Program-made: the position numbers and the translations under genes
Assembly: GCA_021464245.1 (NCBI GenBank)
Contig: JADCRB010000043.1
Coordinates: 5,078,794-5,142,793 of the forward strand
Length of the DNA: 64,000 nt
From: Carallia brachiata
Taxonomy: Eukaryota; Streptophyta; Magnoliopsida; Malpighiales; Rhizophoraceae
Reading direction: 5' to 3'
Part shown: piece by piece, positions 11,191 to 25,523 of the stretch
Position numbering within the stretch: position 1 is the first letter of the stretch
How the letters are laid out: each line of letters opens with the position of its first letter
The notes under the pieces: generated by a model
Database searches by the model: none
Told to the model about the DNA's origin: nothing
What the model saw: the letters and a program-made list of their open reading frames with translations, nothing else

Positions 11191-11890
11191 GTAAATATAA
11201 ATTAATTGCAGGCAATCCTAATTAAGTAATAAAAAAACTTAGAGATTAGCATCCAATCTCAAAAAAAAAAAAAAACGTGTTCAATAATCTCAATAAATAT
11301 AGTATTAAGGACATGATTATATATATATATATATGTACATATACACACACATTCATCATAATTTTTAAAAATTTACAAATTGGGTGTTGTCGAATTTTTC
11401 ATAACAGATGTATCACGCTAGTAAATTGAATCGACAGAAACTATTTTGTCACATAACGCAACATTGTTGACATAACAATGTTGATGAATTGGACTAAAAC
11501 AACTTGTCAATTAGGTCAATTAGGATCCAACTCATATTAGAAATTTATTGGGCTATATAGACATTTGGACCTAATCCAATTAACTTACTTAAATTAAAAT
11601 TACTCAATTTTTTAAAGTCAAATAACCATTCAACTTTAGTTAAATTTCTTTTGAAAAAAATGAGTTAACGTAATAAACAAAAAACAAACCCTAAACACTT
11701 AATTAGGAAAGTAAGGGTATGAAGGACATATCGAAATCAAACTCTTCCTAGCCTCAATCCCGTTGGCAATCAAACGGTGAATATTAGGTGTCGGGGTCTT
11801 AAACTATTAACTGAACCGAAACCCATTTGAGGAAGTCAAGAGAAAGGCCGAATGGTAGCGTTTAGTCAATAGACGGGCCAATCATGACCC
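11190..11890. repeat. Older duplicated intergenic segment (partner at 20.15-21.03 kb)
   Basis: The segment shares with 20158-21030 the blocks ATTAATTGCAGGCAATCC, GACATAACAAT(G/A)TTG, GGATCCAACTCA, CACTTAATTAGGAAA, CAGTCCCGTTGGC-like, GTCGGGGT and ACAGACGGGCC-like (some with substitutions). It is clearly more diverged than the copy 1/copy 2 pair, so it records an earlier local duplication. No coding sequence is recognised. Confidence 0.6.
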
Positions 11891-12531
11891 ACTGTAACTA
11901 CATTCTAAATTCTAATCATTTTCCCTTATTGGCTTTCTCATTGTAGTGAAAACCAATTGATTTAGCAACGGAATGAAAGAAAAGCAGATTAATAATAATC
12001 CAATGGTCCTAGTGATATTAATAAACGACATTTAATTAAATACTGTTTTATAATTAACTTATTTAATTCCCCTAACGACGATAAAATATAATGTTGACCC
12101 ACTCGATGAAATTTTCGTCGGAGGTCAAAGGAAAAAGTGTCTCCTACCAGCACACTGTGCCCTTCTGTCAGCAACTCAGGAAGCCCATCGATCAAAAATT
12201 GACGGTCCCATTAATTAAAGTCCAAGACCGTGACCAGAACTAAGGCCTATTATTGTGCATCACGTGCCAACAAAGCTCCTTACAACCTCACGGACACAAC
12301 TACTTCATCATGAGTGTTGGCTGTTCGAATAAATTGTCTGTACGCTATTAAAAAGTATAATTATTTATATTTTTAATATAATTATATTAAAAAAATATGA
12401 AATAAAAAATTAATAAAATTTAAAATTAGATAAATGTTACTCTAAAATTTAAAATATAAGTTTCATATAATATACGTCAAAACAAAAAAATCAATTATTG
12501 CACTAAAAATGCAACTAGTGTCCGGACAATT
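11891..12531. other. Intergenic DNA, no recognised feature
   Basis: It contains a 68-codon minus-strand frame (11989-12195) that is identical in copy 2. It resembles nothing I know, and conservation is expected from the recent duplication. The last 200 bp are extremely AT-rich. Confidence 0.4.
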
Positions 12532-12537
12532 CATTCT

Positions 12538-13415
12538 CTTTTTTTGACCGAAAAAAAACGTTATATTAATACTGATCAATTCGGCACATAAATCCAATAT
12601 GAAAGTGTCTGAAAAACTTGAAAAAGGTAGAAGTACAAATTGGAAAAAACCAACAACTAAAATGGTCTCAATGATCATTACTTAACTAAGTGCGACACCT
12701 TTGACAAAGCCTCATCACAAAGAAGAAAATCAAATTGAAGTTAGACCTACCTAAAATTGAAATCTCAAATATCTCTACTTCATCCGGACAAAACTGTCTA
12801 TAACAACACACGCCGCACTTCGGCAGATCTAAAACAGAAATTGACTGAATATTCTTAGCAACAATGTCTCACCGTTCTAAACTACAAAAGTAAATAACAA
12901 AGTACAAACACAACACAATGCCCATACCCAAAAACAACATCAAAACATACTGTGGCCATCCCAAAAATAAAACTATTGTGGCCAATCATATCAAAACTAG
13001 AGGCAATGGTGGCTACAGGCAAAGACGGTGGTAGTGTCGGTGACAATGACCGTGCTGGTGTTGGCCACGACAGAGGGTCTAGCAGTATGATAGTCGACGG
13101 AACCCTTTCTAGCAACATGAGCATTGGAGCGCTCTGGGGAGGCGGCAGTGACCCTGCCGGTGCCGACAGAGAGGAAGGTTGAAATATGAAAAGTAATGCT
13201 TGTTGTGAGAGGAGCATGTATCCGATGATAGGAGGCCCATGGATGAACTTATTCATGTTAGATCTAAAGCTAAAACTCACTAGAGAAACATAATAGTAGG
13301 AAGAGAGAGGGAGAAGAAGAGAGGAAGGGAGGAAAGGAGTAAAGGAGTAAGAGTCGTGGAGGAAAAAGCAGAGGGAAGGGGGGAATGTGGATAACCGGTG
13401 GCGATGGCCAAAAAG
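12538..13415 (-). mobile_element. LINE-like 3' relic (minus strand)
   Basis: On the minus strand the segment ends in AATATAACGTTTTTTTTCGGTCAAAAAA, a tail typical of plant L1-type LINE 3' ends. It is flanked by a possible short target duplication CATTCT at 12532-12537 and 13416-13421. The inside has no reverse transcriptase. A 186-codon minus frame (12882-13442) and a 76-codon plus frame overlap a GC-richer block and lack recognisable domains. A purine-rich tract lies at 13300-13390. The 6-bp repeat is short for a LINE, so the call is moderate. Confidence 0.4.
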
Positions 13416-13424
13416 CATTCTATA

Positions 13425-14087
13425 TGTGACTATAAGTTTCAAACCTCAAACAGTTAGATTTTAAAAATATAAGTGCAAATTACAAATGAGAATTTTGAAT
13501 TTTATGTGTGGTTGATTTCTATATAGATATTCTGATTAATGCTTTTTTGTGATTTCGTCAAGGGTTGCGTGAGCTTAATGTTGCACAAAAGGGATAAATT
13601 TCACTGAGAGCTGAGCCTTGATCTCATGTAGATACTGTAATTCCTGTAAAAGTCGTAAAAACTTGATTTCAATCGAATTGGCTTGACTCTACTGAGGGCC
13701 GTATGAGCTTGATTTCAAAAAGACTTGTTGAACTCTAGTGAGGGTCGTAGGGAGTTTGATCCCACTTGAGATTTAAGATTTTAATATCCTGAATTTTTGA
13801 TCTAACATATCCAACTTAGTGACAGTCAGAGAGTATACACCAAAAATATTAAAAAGAGAGAAGAGAACGAAAGCAAAACTTTATAAATGGATAATTTTGC
13901 TTTGCTTGGTATGATTTGTAAGGTTTGAAGGAATGCCTATTTATAAGGTTTAAGGGAGGAAGGAAGCAAAAATTACATGAGTTAGATCATATATAGTAAG
14001 GGCCCTCTTCAGTGGTTAGCTTTTAACATTTTGTGTGGCCACCAACTAAATGAAAATTGGTCATGCACCAACCAAATGGGCTTTTCA
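13425..14087 (-). repeat. LTR (3', in minus orientation)
   Basis: 663 bp, TGTGACTATAAG...GCTTTTCA. It pairs with 17704-18387. Confidence 0.6.
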
Positions 14088-15839
14088 AATTTACTAATTT
14101 TCTTTTGTTATTTATAAATGCCCCCACTTCAAGATTTGGTAAGGAAGAACCTTGGGATGTGATTCGAGCCAAATCTTGAAGTCTAACTTGAAGTTTGAGA
14201 TGTCTTAACGAACATTAAACTTAAAGCCTTTTGCTCCGACTAGCCCAACAGATTTTGAGCTTCCATAAATCTTAAAAGATATTTTATAGAACTTGAAATT
14301 CCATGATTTAGGTAAGAATGATCCAGTAGACAAAGAACTTGAACCTCCCTGTAGAAAAGGTGCAGTATCGTAAAATTTCAAAACCAGTGCATAGAGAGAT
14401 GAGTTGTAGTGATAATTCTTCTGTATGTCGTAACAAACGAAGAGTTGTTGAAATTTCTTCGTCCGTCACCGCACTTGTGAACTCATGAGGATAATCACAA
14501 CTTCTCTACATGTTATGATATATGCAAACTAAGAAGAGTGGCTGAAATTTCATATACCATGATGGCGTTAGAAGTTGAGATTTGATAATCTCTCGAAGAG
14601 AATGACTGTTCCTCTTTCTAACTTGCGTGTCTCAAATTTCTTTACTAAATAACTTTCTGAAAAAGTGAATATGGGAACTAGCCATCTTCTTTTTTCAGAT
14701 AGAAAGAATAGCTGAGATGTGAGCTTGTGTTTTGAGAATATAGGAAATATATACACAACAAATTTTTTTTCGATTTTTTTTTTCAAAGTCAACAAAAAAA
14801 AATATGTTGAATCAGGTAGAGCCCTCTTTTATATCTCTTTTTGCCATAAGAGACAAATGAGGCGACGACCAACTCGTATTGCACGAGTCAAGGCATTAAT
14901 GCATGTCATAAAAATTGTTACACTTTATCGTTATCAAACGACTTCATGGGACCTAAGGCATAGTTTCAAGTCAATTGTGTCCTCGATTGGTGAGCTGATG
15001 AAGTTAAAATTACTGGAACTTTTTGACTGATTGACATCACTGGGGTGTACTAAAAAAATAGGCAAAGTTTTACCAGAGCAGCTCCCTCTTGGAGTAAAAT
15101 TCTCTCCTAGATTGAAGTACCTGTAAGGGATCAACCCTTGGTTGAAGTTTGAGCTCTGTAGAATGAAGAGTAAAACCTCCAAAACTAATATGTGTAGTGC
15201 AGCAGGTTATGGTTTTGGTCAAAATAGCATTGAGGGGCTATTGCAGTTGTGAAACTCGGACCTGTAACTTCATTTGAGAATGAATCAATACTAGTGAGAT
15301 CTAAAATGGGAATAGCTGTGGTGGTTAAAACAGACTGTGTTGTAAAAATAACAGCCTTCTGTGTTGCTCTCTCCTTACTTCTCCAGTTCTAGTGATCCCC
15401 TACACATTTTTTGTTTTGACTGCTCCATACAGCTGCAATTGTGTAGCAAGTTGAGAGAGTCATGATAAATTAGGGCAAGTACCTCTATTGTTGTGAAAGT
15501 GATCCTTGAGAATTTGCATTTGCACCGAACTTGGTTGTCATCTAGTGCGTGGTACCCTTTTTTCTTCTTGGTTCTGAGGTCTCATCTTTCTTACTGAAAG
15601 GGAGTAGGAGGAATTTGACATACATTGAAAACAAGAAAAAGATTGAGATTGGAGCAATGATGGAGACTCAAACTATTTACCATTTTTTACCTTTTTTGCC
15701 GTTCACAGTTTATACTCATGTGGGTCAAGAATTTTGGAGTTGGTCCTTATTTTTGGTGTTTGGATTGTTTACAGTTTGTACTCGTATGGACTAAGAGTTT
15801 TGGATTGAGTTTTAATTTTTTTGTTTCATTCACAGTTTA

Positions 15840-16345
15840 TACTCATGCAGGTTATAAGTTTTGTTTGTTGTTGCCATCTCGACTATTATAATTGTGCAGG
15901 TTAAGAGTATAGTTTTGTTATTATTGTATCGTCTTTTATACTCGTACAAGCAAGAAGTATGGTTTGTTATTGCCGTCTCACCTTTCATACTCATACAAGT
16001 AAGAAGTGTAGTTTGTTGTTGTCGTTTCGCCTTTTATACTTATACAGATAAAGAGTGTGGATTTCTTATTATTGTCGTATCACGTTTTATATTCGTGCGG
16101 GTAAGGAGTCTACTTTTGTTGTTGTTTTGCCTTGTATTCTCGTACGAAATAAGAGTTTGTTTTTGTTATTGTTATCGTCTCACATTATGTACTCGTGCTG
16201 GTAAGGAATATGATTTTATTGTTGTCGTCTTACTTTTTATACTAGTGCAAGTAAGGAGTATGCATTTGTTGCCATATCGCCTTTCATACTCGTGCGGACA
16301 AGGAGTCTAGTTTGTTGGGTTGTTACCTTTCATACTAGTGCGATG
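15840..16345. repeat. Minisatellite, units of about 60-68 bp
   Basis: Seven or eight imperfect units run in tandem. Each contains a core like TTTATACTCGTGC(A/G)(A/G)GTAAG followed by a TTTGTTGTTGTCGTNTC block. The 149-codon plus-strand frame across it (15861-16310) is a by-product of the repeat, rich in V, L, Y and F, not a gene. Confidence 0.65.
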
Positions 16346-16374
16346 TAGGATTTTGGTTTAATTGTTGAATTGTC

Positions 16375-16935
16375 AATTTGGGCTTTGAATCCGAGTTTGA
16401 CCTTTCCCTCCAAATCTAGATTTGAACTTTAGGCCAGAATTTGAATTTGGGTTTAGACATAAATTTTGGGTTGGAATTTAGATTTGGACTTTGAGTTAGG
16501 GTTTGGATTTGCCCTTAAATTTGGATTTGAACTATGAGAGTTTAGACTTTGAACTGTAATTTAGATTTTGGACTTTGAATCAGAATTTGGGGTTTGTCTC
16601 GAGTTTAGATTAAAATTTTGGGCCTAGGATTTAGATTTGTGCTTTAATTTGAGTTTGGATTTAGACTTTAAACTAGAATTTAGATTTGAGTTTTGAAAAT
16701 TTGAGTCCAGATTTATACTTGAGCTTTGGACCATAATTTAAATTTGGATTTTGAACTTTGTGTGGAATTTATATTTGGATTTGACTTTAGATTTTGGGCT
16801 TTGAAGATTTGGGTTCAGATTTGGAGTTCAATTTTGGGTTAGAATTTGGATTTAGACTTGGATTTGAATTTTGGACTTTGGGTCAGAATTTAGATTTGAA
16901 CTTGAATTTGGATTTTGGGTCTGGACATGAGCTCT
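16375..16935. repeat. GATTTGGACTTTGA-type degenerate repeat tract
   Basis: Dense near-repeats of TTTGGATTTGAACTTTGG-like words (minus: CCAAATCTAAATTC) fill about 560 bp of the LTR element interior. It has no coding potential and is the same at about 53520-54080. Confidence 0.55.
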
Positions 16936-17703
16936 AAGAATTATTTTTGATTTTTTAACTTTTTTTTTGCTTTCTTTTTCGAATTTTTTTCCCTTTTTCT
17001 TTGCTTTTTTTGTTGAATTTTTTCTTTTTAAAGTTTTTTTTTCAACTTTTTTTTATCTACGTAGAACAATACTTTAGACATTTATCACTTGATTAGGCCA
17101 AATTAGGTGTCTTCTCAATCTGATAGCATGTAAGTGTTATTGATGTAGACATTTTGAATCATGTATAGCTCGTCCCATTTAGAAGTGAGTCTGTCGTTGG
17201 GTTAATATTATGATCCAATTGGATGGGAACTGTGCCTCCAACTTAGAGGACTTGAGTGGAATTGGTTGGTAGGGATTTGACCTGTTGCCCCTAACTTCAG
17301 TCGAAGTGGATAGTCGACTTCTTCATTTAGTGAGAGAGTTGGGTGAATGATCCTATTGTTGTATCAACTGTATATTTTCTATTTTATTATTTTTTGGGTC
17401 GTGAGGAATCGTGTCTGTGCCCACGTTTGTGGACCCGCATACTTAATTAGGTTAATTAATGCAGGCGATAGAGTAGCCATCTTTTTGCTGGCAAAGATGG
17501 TCTTTCTCTTCATTAGTGCTAGTGATGCGCTGGATTCTTGCCCTTTTTTTTTCTTCGTTTGCCTCTAGGATGTATTGGTATTGGCTATTTCATTACCTAT
17601 TTATAGGCCATGAAATGACTATCGTGCCATTAACATCTTTTTTGTTTTTGAAGAAGCAAAAGATGGAGGTAGAGAGGTCCCACTAAGTATGTTAAAAATT
17701 GTA

Positions 17704-18387
17704 TGCGACTGTAAGTTTTAAGCCTTAAATAATTAGATTTCGAAAATATAAATACAAATTACAAATGAGAATTTTAAATTTTGTATGGAGTAGATTTCTG
17801 TATAGATTTTCGATTAATACTAATTTATAATTTCGTCAAGCACTGCGTGAGTTTGATTTTGAAAGAAGCAGATAAATTCTACTAATAGTCGAAACTTGAT
17901 CTGAAGTGAATGTCGTAATTCCAGTGAGAGTCATAGAGACTTGATTTCAATCAGATTAATTTGACTTCATTGAGGGCCGTATGAGATTGATTTCAGAGGG
18001 ACTTATTAGACCTCGGTGAGGGTCGTAGGGAGCTTTATACCACTTGAATATTTAAGATTTTAATATCTTAAATTTTTTATTTAAGAGATGCAACTTAATG
18101 ACTGTTAGAGATTATATACCCTAAATATTAAAAAAAGAGAAGAGGAAGAAAGCAAAATTTTAAAAATAAATAGTTTTATTTTACTTGAGATAGTTTGTAA
18201 GGTTTAAGAGAGTACCTATTTATAAAGTTTTAGAGAGGAAGGAAACTAAAATTGCATGCATTAGATCATACATGATAAGGGGCTTTTTAGTAATTAATTT
18301 TTAATATTTTGTATAGCCACCAACTAAATAAAAATTAATTATGCACCAACCAAATTATATGCACGCACTAACGAAATGGGATTTTCA
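17704..18387 (-). repeat. LTR (5', in minus orientation)
   Basis: 684 bp, TGCGACTGTAAG...GATTTTCA. On the minus strand TATAAATA (near 18219-18226) lies about 165 bp inside the LTR. Immediately downstream the sequence CTTAGTGGGACC resembles CCAGTGGGATC after the gypsy LTR at 30290. Confidence 0.6.
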
Positions 18388-18475
18388 ATTTTTTTTTTTT
18401 TTTGGTGTGGTTTACACATTAGAAGTACTGTAAAGGTTAGAGAGAAAAAAAAAATTAAAGAGAAAATGTAGCCTC

Positions 18476-18479
<4 letters not shown>

Positions 18480-18522
<43 letters not shown>
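18480..18522. repeat. (TA)n microsatellite
   Basis: About 21 TA units. The matching tract is at 55645-55684. Confidence 0.9.
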
Positions 18523-18526
<4 letters not shown>

Positions 18527-18757
18527 GTATTTGGACAATTCATCCCGGCGCACTAACTTTAGTGCGCTATCTTTAGTAGCCTTTATTTGACTGCTCTCTT
18601 TAGGGCCGATTTTTATGACTTTGTCAGTCAAAAGGCCGACCAAGTCAATTTTGGACAGGGTGTACCAAAGGATAGAAAGAAAAGAAGAGTCAAAAGTTGA
18701 GAAAAGCAAGAAAAGAAAAACAGTATAAAAGAATTGACAGTGCTATCCACTTTTAAT

Positions 18758-19225
18758 CACTGTTGGCAGAACTGGACCGGACCGACCGGTCGGATCAGTT
18801 GAACTGGGGATCGGCCGGTGGTCCGGGTCGGTTTTGGTAAATTTTGAAGGATGACTCGGACCGGTCAAAACCGAAAAAAATCGATCAAGAACCGGTCAAA
18901 ATCGGTAAAAATCGGTGAAAACCGGACCGGTTGAATCGGTCCACTAAAATTAAAAAATTCATAAATTATAATTTGACCTCAAATATTATTTAAATTATAA
19001 TTTAAGTATTAATTTTAATTTAAAAATTCAATTTAGTTCTAAATCTATTAAAAATTTCAATTTCATCCTTAAAATTAGAAAAATTAATATTTAATAACTA
19101 TTTATAAATATTATTTTTATAATTACTTTTATACACATATATATTATTAAATACCGGTTCAACCGATTGAACCTTGACCCACTAATGTTTCCGGTTCGAT
19201 AACCGGTCCGGTTCTGACAACCTTG
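18758..19225. mobile_element. hAT-type MITE rich in CCGG words
   Basis: A 468-bp element is flanked by a perfect 8-bp target duplication, CTTTTAAT, at 18750-18757 and 19226-19233. Its ends are inverted repeats: CACTGTTGGCAGAACTGG on the left, and the reverse complement of the right end is CAAGGTTGTCAGAACCGG. Terminal CA and 8-bp duplications are hAT hallmarks. It is short and noncoding, so it would need a transposase supplied elsewhere. Both end regions are packed with ACCGGTC and AACCGG words, a plausible methylation-prone patch. Confidence 0.8.
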
Positions 19226-19233
19226 CTTTTAAT

Positions 19234-20150
19234 AACTACACTGCATACCACAAAAAAATTTAAAAAAAAAAGAAAGAGATTGCGAATCCGTGCTCCATGA
19301 ACAGGCAGAAATGCAAAATGCATCGTCCGTTCTCCGTTCTCTGTTTTTCCACGGCATTCGGAGTGGTGGTGGTCGAGGCTCCGCCCAGCTCAATTGGGAC
19401 AGGAACCTTTTGTTTTGTTCGGAGGTTCAGGCACTGGAACCAAGCCCACTCACAATGAGATGTCACTTCCAATCGTAATTTCGTCCACCCCTGCTGCTTG
19501 TGTACGGCCTTCATGTTCAAACCCAACAATCCTATGACCAAGGAGAGAAAAATTTTCAATCTTTTTATTGTGTTTGAAAAAGAGTGACGGGAGGAATAGA
19601 AATTAAAAATTTTTTATTTGAAAAAAAAGATAGAAAGTAAGAAAAAAAAAATAATGTATGAGAATATTAATTTTATTTTTTTTAAAAATGTTATATATAA
19701 TATTAAAAATATTTGATTTATAAATTATATATATAATACTTATATAAATTTAATTTAATAAGTTTATAATATTTGTAAATTTTTACTAAAAAATTAACAA
19801 TAATTTAAAAAAAATGTAGAGATTTTTTTGGGTCAATTTCTAGTTTTTAATATATGATTAAGGTAATATAATCTTTCAATAAGAAAGTAGGGAATCAATA
19901 ATAATTATTGTGGAACTAGAAAGAGTTAAGGTTGTTATATATTGTTAATAAATTTGTTGAACATTAATTTTAGCTGAAAGTTTGATAAGATTTTATATAT
20001 ATATTTTTTAAAAACTTACAAGGTGTAAATTATTAATATTAATATATAACAAATTTAAAAATAATATATATAAGAGATAATATGGTATATTCCTTAATTT
20101 ATGTCTATCTCAATTTGTGTACTTTTACCCTTTAAAAGGTCGCGTCGGTC
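19234..20150. other. Intergenic DNA, no clear gene
   Basis: Bases 19290-19520 are GC-richer and carry a 99-codon minus frame and a 62-codon plus frame, both conserved in copy 2 but without a recognisable family. The rest is AT-rich. Confidence 0.4.
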
Positions 20151-20157
20151 CCAATTA

Positions 20158-21030
20158 AGTGTAAATATATTAATTGCAGACAATCCTCTTTAATTAATAA
20201 AAAAACCTTAGGACACAATTGCAAGATGACATAACAATATTGGTGAGTTGAACTAAAATATTTTCTAAATTGTGATCCAACTCAGATTTAAAGTTTATTG
20301 CGCTGAATCTAATTAATTTGCTTAAATTACAATTACAAAAGAGTATTGTTTAGTGGTTGGAGAGTTGGTGTTCTAAAAAATTTTTAGATTATAATTTACT
20401 AAATTTGTTATGCTGCCGTGCAGATTATAAGTACAACAATAAAAAAGGCAAAAAAAATCACTGCTTTTCGTTACACTTGTAATCCATACATTTACATAAC
20501 GAATTTAGTGAGTTGTAATCCAAAAATTCTTCTGAACATAAATTCTCTGGCTACCAATCTTTTTCCTTACGAAAAACTAGTTTCAAAGACTCTGACCATT
20601 AGCTTGAGTTGATATGATTTTATTGGTTAAAAGTGTGCTCAAAAGTTTAATTTTCACTACGCCTTTTTACTTTTTTTTTTTTAGGAGTTTAATCTTTAAA
20701 GATGAAAAAAGAACAAAAAAATGGATTTAATTCAAAAACAACCACTCGTTTTTTTTTTTTTTTAAGCAACCACTCAATTTTAGTTGAACTTTCTTCTAAA
20801 AAAAAAAAAAAAAGTTAAACTTAATAAGGAAAAAAAAAATAAAAACCCCCTAAACACTTAATTAGGAAAAGTAAGGATAGGAAATGCCGAAAGCAAACCC
20901 GTCTCAGCCTCAGTCCCGTTGGCGATCCAAAGGCGAATATTGGGCGTCGGGGTTTTGAACTAGTAACTGAACCGGAACCCATTTGAAAAATCAAGAGATC
21001 CCCGGGTGGTGGAGTTCAGTCAACAGACGG
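20158..21030. repeat. Older duplicated intergenic segment (partner at 11.19-11.89 kb)
   Basis: This is the diverged partner of 11190-11890, sharing CCTAAACACTTAATTAGGAAA, CAGTCCCGTTGGCGATC-like, GTCGGGGT and CAACAGACGGGCC-like blocks. It lies 3' of CRK gene B, whereas the partner lies 5' of gene A, so the ancestral CRK intergenic DNA was itself duplicated. Homopolymer runs within it differ in length from copy 2. Confidence 0.6.
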
Positions 21031-21052
21031 GCCGTTTCCCGAAGAGGAGGAG

Positions 21053-21295
21053 CTAACTGGATGGACTTGGAGATAAGAGGAACGCGAAGGCAAAGGTGAA
21101 AATGCAAGTGACGAATGTGAGGGAGATCAAGAGGATGGTGGTGATGGCAGTGGCTTTTCTGGGATGATTTGAGGAGTCAGATGATTCTGTGTTGATAGAG
21201 AGAGGAGCCGTAGATGGGTTCGGTGGGTCATCATTTTGACTTGGCAAAAGCGCCGGCTTTGCGGTAGTCAATGCAGAATCGGCCCCGTCAAAAAA
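21053..21295 (-). CDS. Hypothetical short protein end with one membrane span
   Basis: The minus-strand frame shared by both copies includes ALTTAKPALLPSQNDDPPNP and then KATAITTILLISLTFVTC followed by IFTFAFAFLL and a short SPSPSS tail, that is, a polar Ser/Pro/Asn-rich segment plus one strong hydrophobic segment. Upstream of the GADSALTT start the two copies diverge through an A-rich run (different start codons and N-termini), so the true beginning is unknown. It might be the last exon of a small membrane protein or a chance frame. I recognise no family. Confidence 0.25.
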   Translation of the reverse strand, partial: FFDGADSALTTAKPALLPSQNDDPPNPSTAPLSINTESSDSSNHPRKATAITTILLISLTFVTCIFTFAFAFLLSPSPSS

Positions 21296-21355
21296 AAAAA
21301 AAGATGCAAGCTTTTGGCTTTTGTTGGAGGGTAGATGTCTGGTCTGCTTGTTCAA

Positions 21356-22089
21356 TGCTAATTGCCATATGTTGTGACCTAACTTAAACTATTTGGTAAA
21401 TAATCAAACATAAGTGCTCTCTTATTAGTTGGTGTTGCCCAACAGATATTATGTCTAAGTAGAAGGTAGAGGAATCAAGCTCGGCCTAATTTGGGAAAAT
21501 GAAGTGCGAAGGATTTGTTTTTAAGTTAAACACAAATTTTTTTGAAAGAAACGTTATAACTAAAATTGAGCGGATATTCGAAGACTTAACAAAAAATTGA
21601 ATGGTTTACTATTGGCAATAAAACAGAGAAATAATGTATTGGATATCAAGTGCTAAAGCAAAATTTGACATTAACCAAAATAGTCCTACAAACCAAAATG
21701 CATAATCTTGGGCACATCCATCCCCTTTTGGTTGCAGTTGAAGTCTTCAACTTTGATGGTCTTCAAATGTGACATAAAGCAAAAACATACTGGATCCAAT
21801 ACACAATTACATGCTTCATTACTAGAAGGCAAGTAGATTCCTATCAATTCCAGTAGACTGACAATACCAAATAAATAAACATGGAACTGTGGACAAAAAG
21901 AAAAAATGGAGCAAGCAGATTCCTATCAATTCCAGCAGATTGACAGTACCAAATAAATAAACATGGAACTGTGGACAAAAAGAAAAAAATGGAGAAGGGT
22001 TTCCATATTCGTGATGTGCTAGATTGACATTATGCAATTATATTTTTCAAAGTTTCATCATACTTTTGGAGAAAACTCAATAGCTTCCA
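21356..22089. other. 3' flank of CRK gene B, with an 81-bp tandem duplication
   Basis: Two tandem units at about 21833-21994 each contain GATTCCTATCAATTCCAG(T/C)AGA and AACATGGAACTGTGGAC. The rest of the flank is unremarkable. This DNA probably includes the former 3' untranslated region of gene B. Confidence 0.6.
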
Positions 22090-24903
<2,814 letters not shown>

Positions 24904-25523
24904 CTACATTGAAAATTGAAAAAAATTTCTGTTCAATAACATAACATGCCACATATAAGAACCTGAAAGTCAGATTTTTAAAGTGCACATTGACTGAATC
25001 AGAAGTTTGAACTTGTTATGGTTCAGCAATTGTTTCTACAACTGGAATATATGTATAATAACAATAAGGTAACATTATCATTACACTAATGTTCGCTTAT
25101 TGATTTAAATGAATTAGTGATTTCAGTTTTTTATTTTGCCCATTGGGAAACGCAACATGAAAATTTTCATTTCTCACAAAGTTTATTTCTTTTTTTGTCT
25201 AAAAGAGTTTAGGGGCGGAGGAAGTGTCCCCATGCTTCATAAGATCAGGGATGCATCCTATGAGCAGGATCGCGTATATACCACCAAGGGATTAACAATA
25301 GAATAATGTGTCACTCATCTACAAACCACTCTAACAGCATTGAACAATTAAAAATCCAACTCTTAATCATTGAACCCATCTTTCCAACTTGATAGAAATT
25401 TTATCATTTCTTGTTGGTTCTAAAGTTTATAGAAATAATACTAATTGTGTTGTTCTGTCTGCTTTTAGCTTTTCTGAGACTGAAACTAGAATCGTGCAAA
25501 GCAATTTAAACTTTTGAGCTTAC
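24904..25523 (-). other. Gene B intron 1
   Basis: 620 bp between exon 1 (donor GTAAGC) and exon 2 (acceptor TGTAG). It is AT-rich with no insert recognised. Confidence 0.6.

Larger units (their letters stand above)
13425..18387 (-). mobile_element. Noncoding LTR retroelement (LARD-like)
   Basis: Two direct repeats, 13425-14087 and 17704-18387, are about 0.67 kb each, begin TG and end CA, and share landmarks such as GAGGGCCGTATGAG, GAGGGTCGTAGGGAG and GGCCACCAACTAAAT-like. On the minus strand each has TATAAATA upstream of the inferred transcript, so I orient the element on minus with the 5' LTR at 17704-18387. The 3.6-kb interior has no gag or pol. It has a minisatellite and a GATTTGGAC-rich tract. 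The LTR resembles the LTR piece at 29830-30290 of the Tat-like gypsy element, so this is probably a non-autonomous relative. No 5-bp target duplication was found; the LTR pair is clearly diverged, so the insertion is old. Confidence 0.6.

Noticed and set aside
12952..13182. 76-codon plus-strand Gly-rich frame
   Set aside because: Antisense to the frame above, with no homology I recognise. One of the two at most could be real, and neither is supported.
12882..13442. 186-codon minus-strand frame rich in Ser/Pro/Leu
   Set aside because: It translates a purine-rich tract, has no domain, differs in its N-terminus between copies and overlaps a LINE relic and an LTR edge.
15861..16310. 149-codon plus-strand frame (158 codons at 53013)
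   Set aside because: It lies wholly in a minisatellite, its composition mirrors the repeat unit, and a small indel between copies changes its end.
19260..19559. 99-codon minus-strand frame conserved in copy 2
   Set aside because: No recognisable domain, an N-terminus that changes with small indels, and conservation only between very recent copies.
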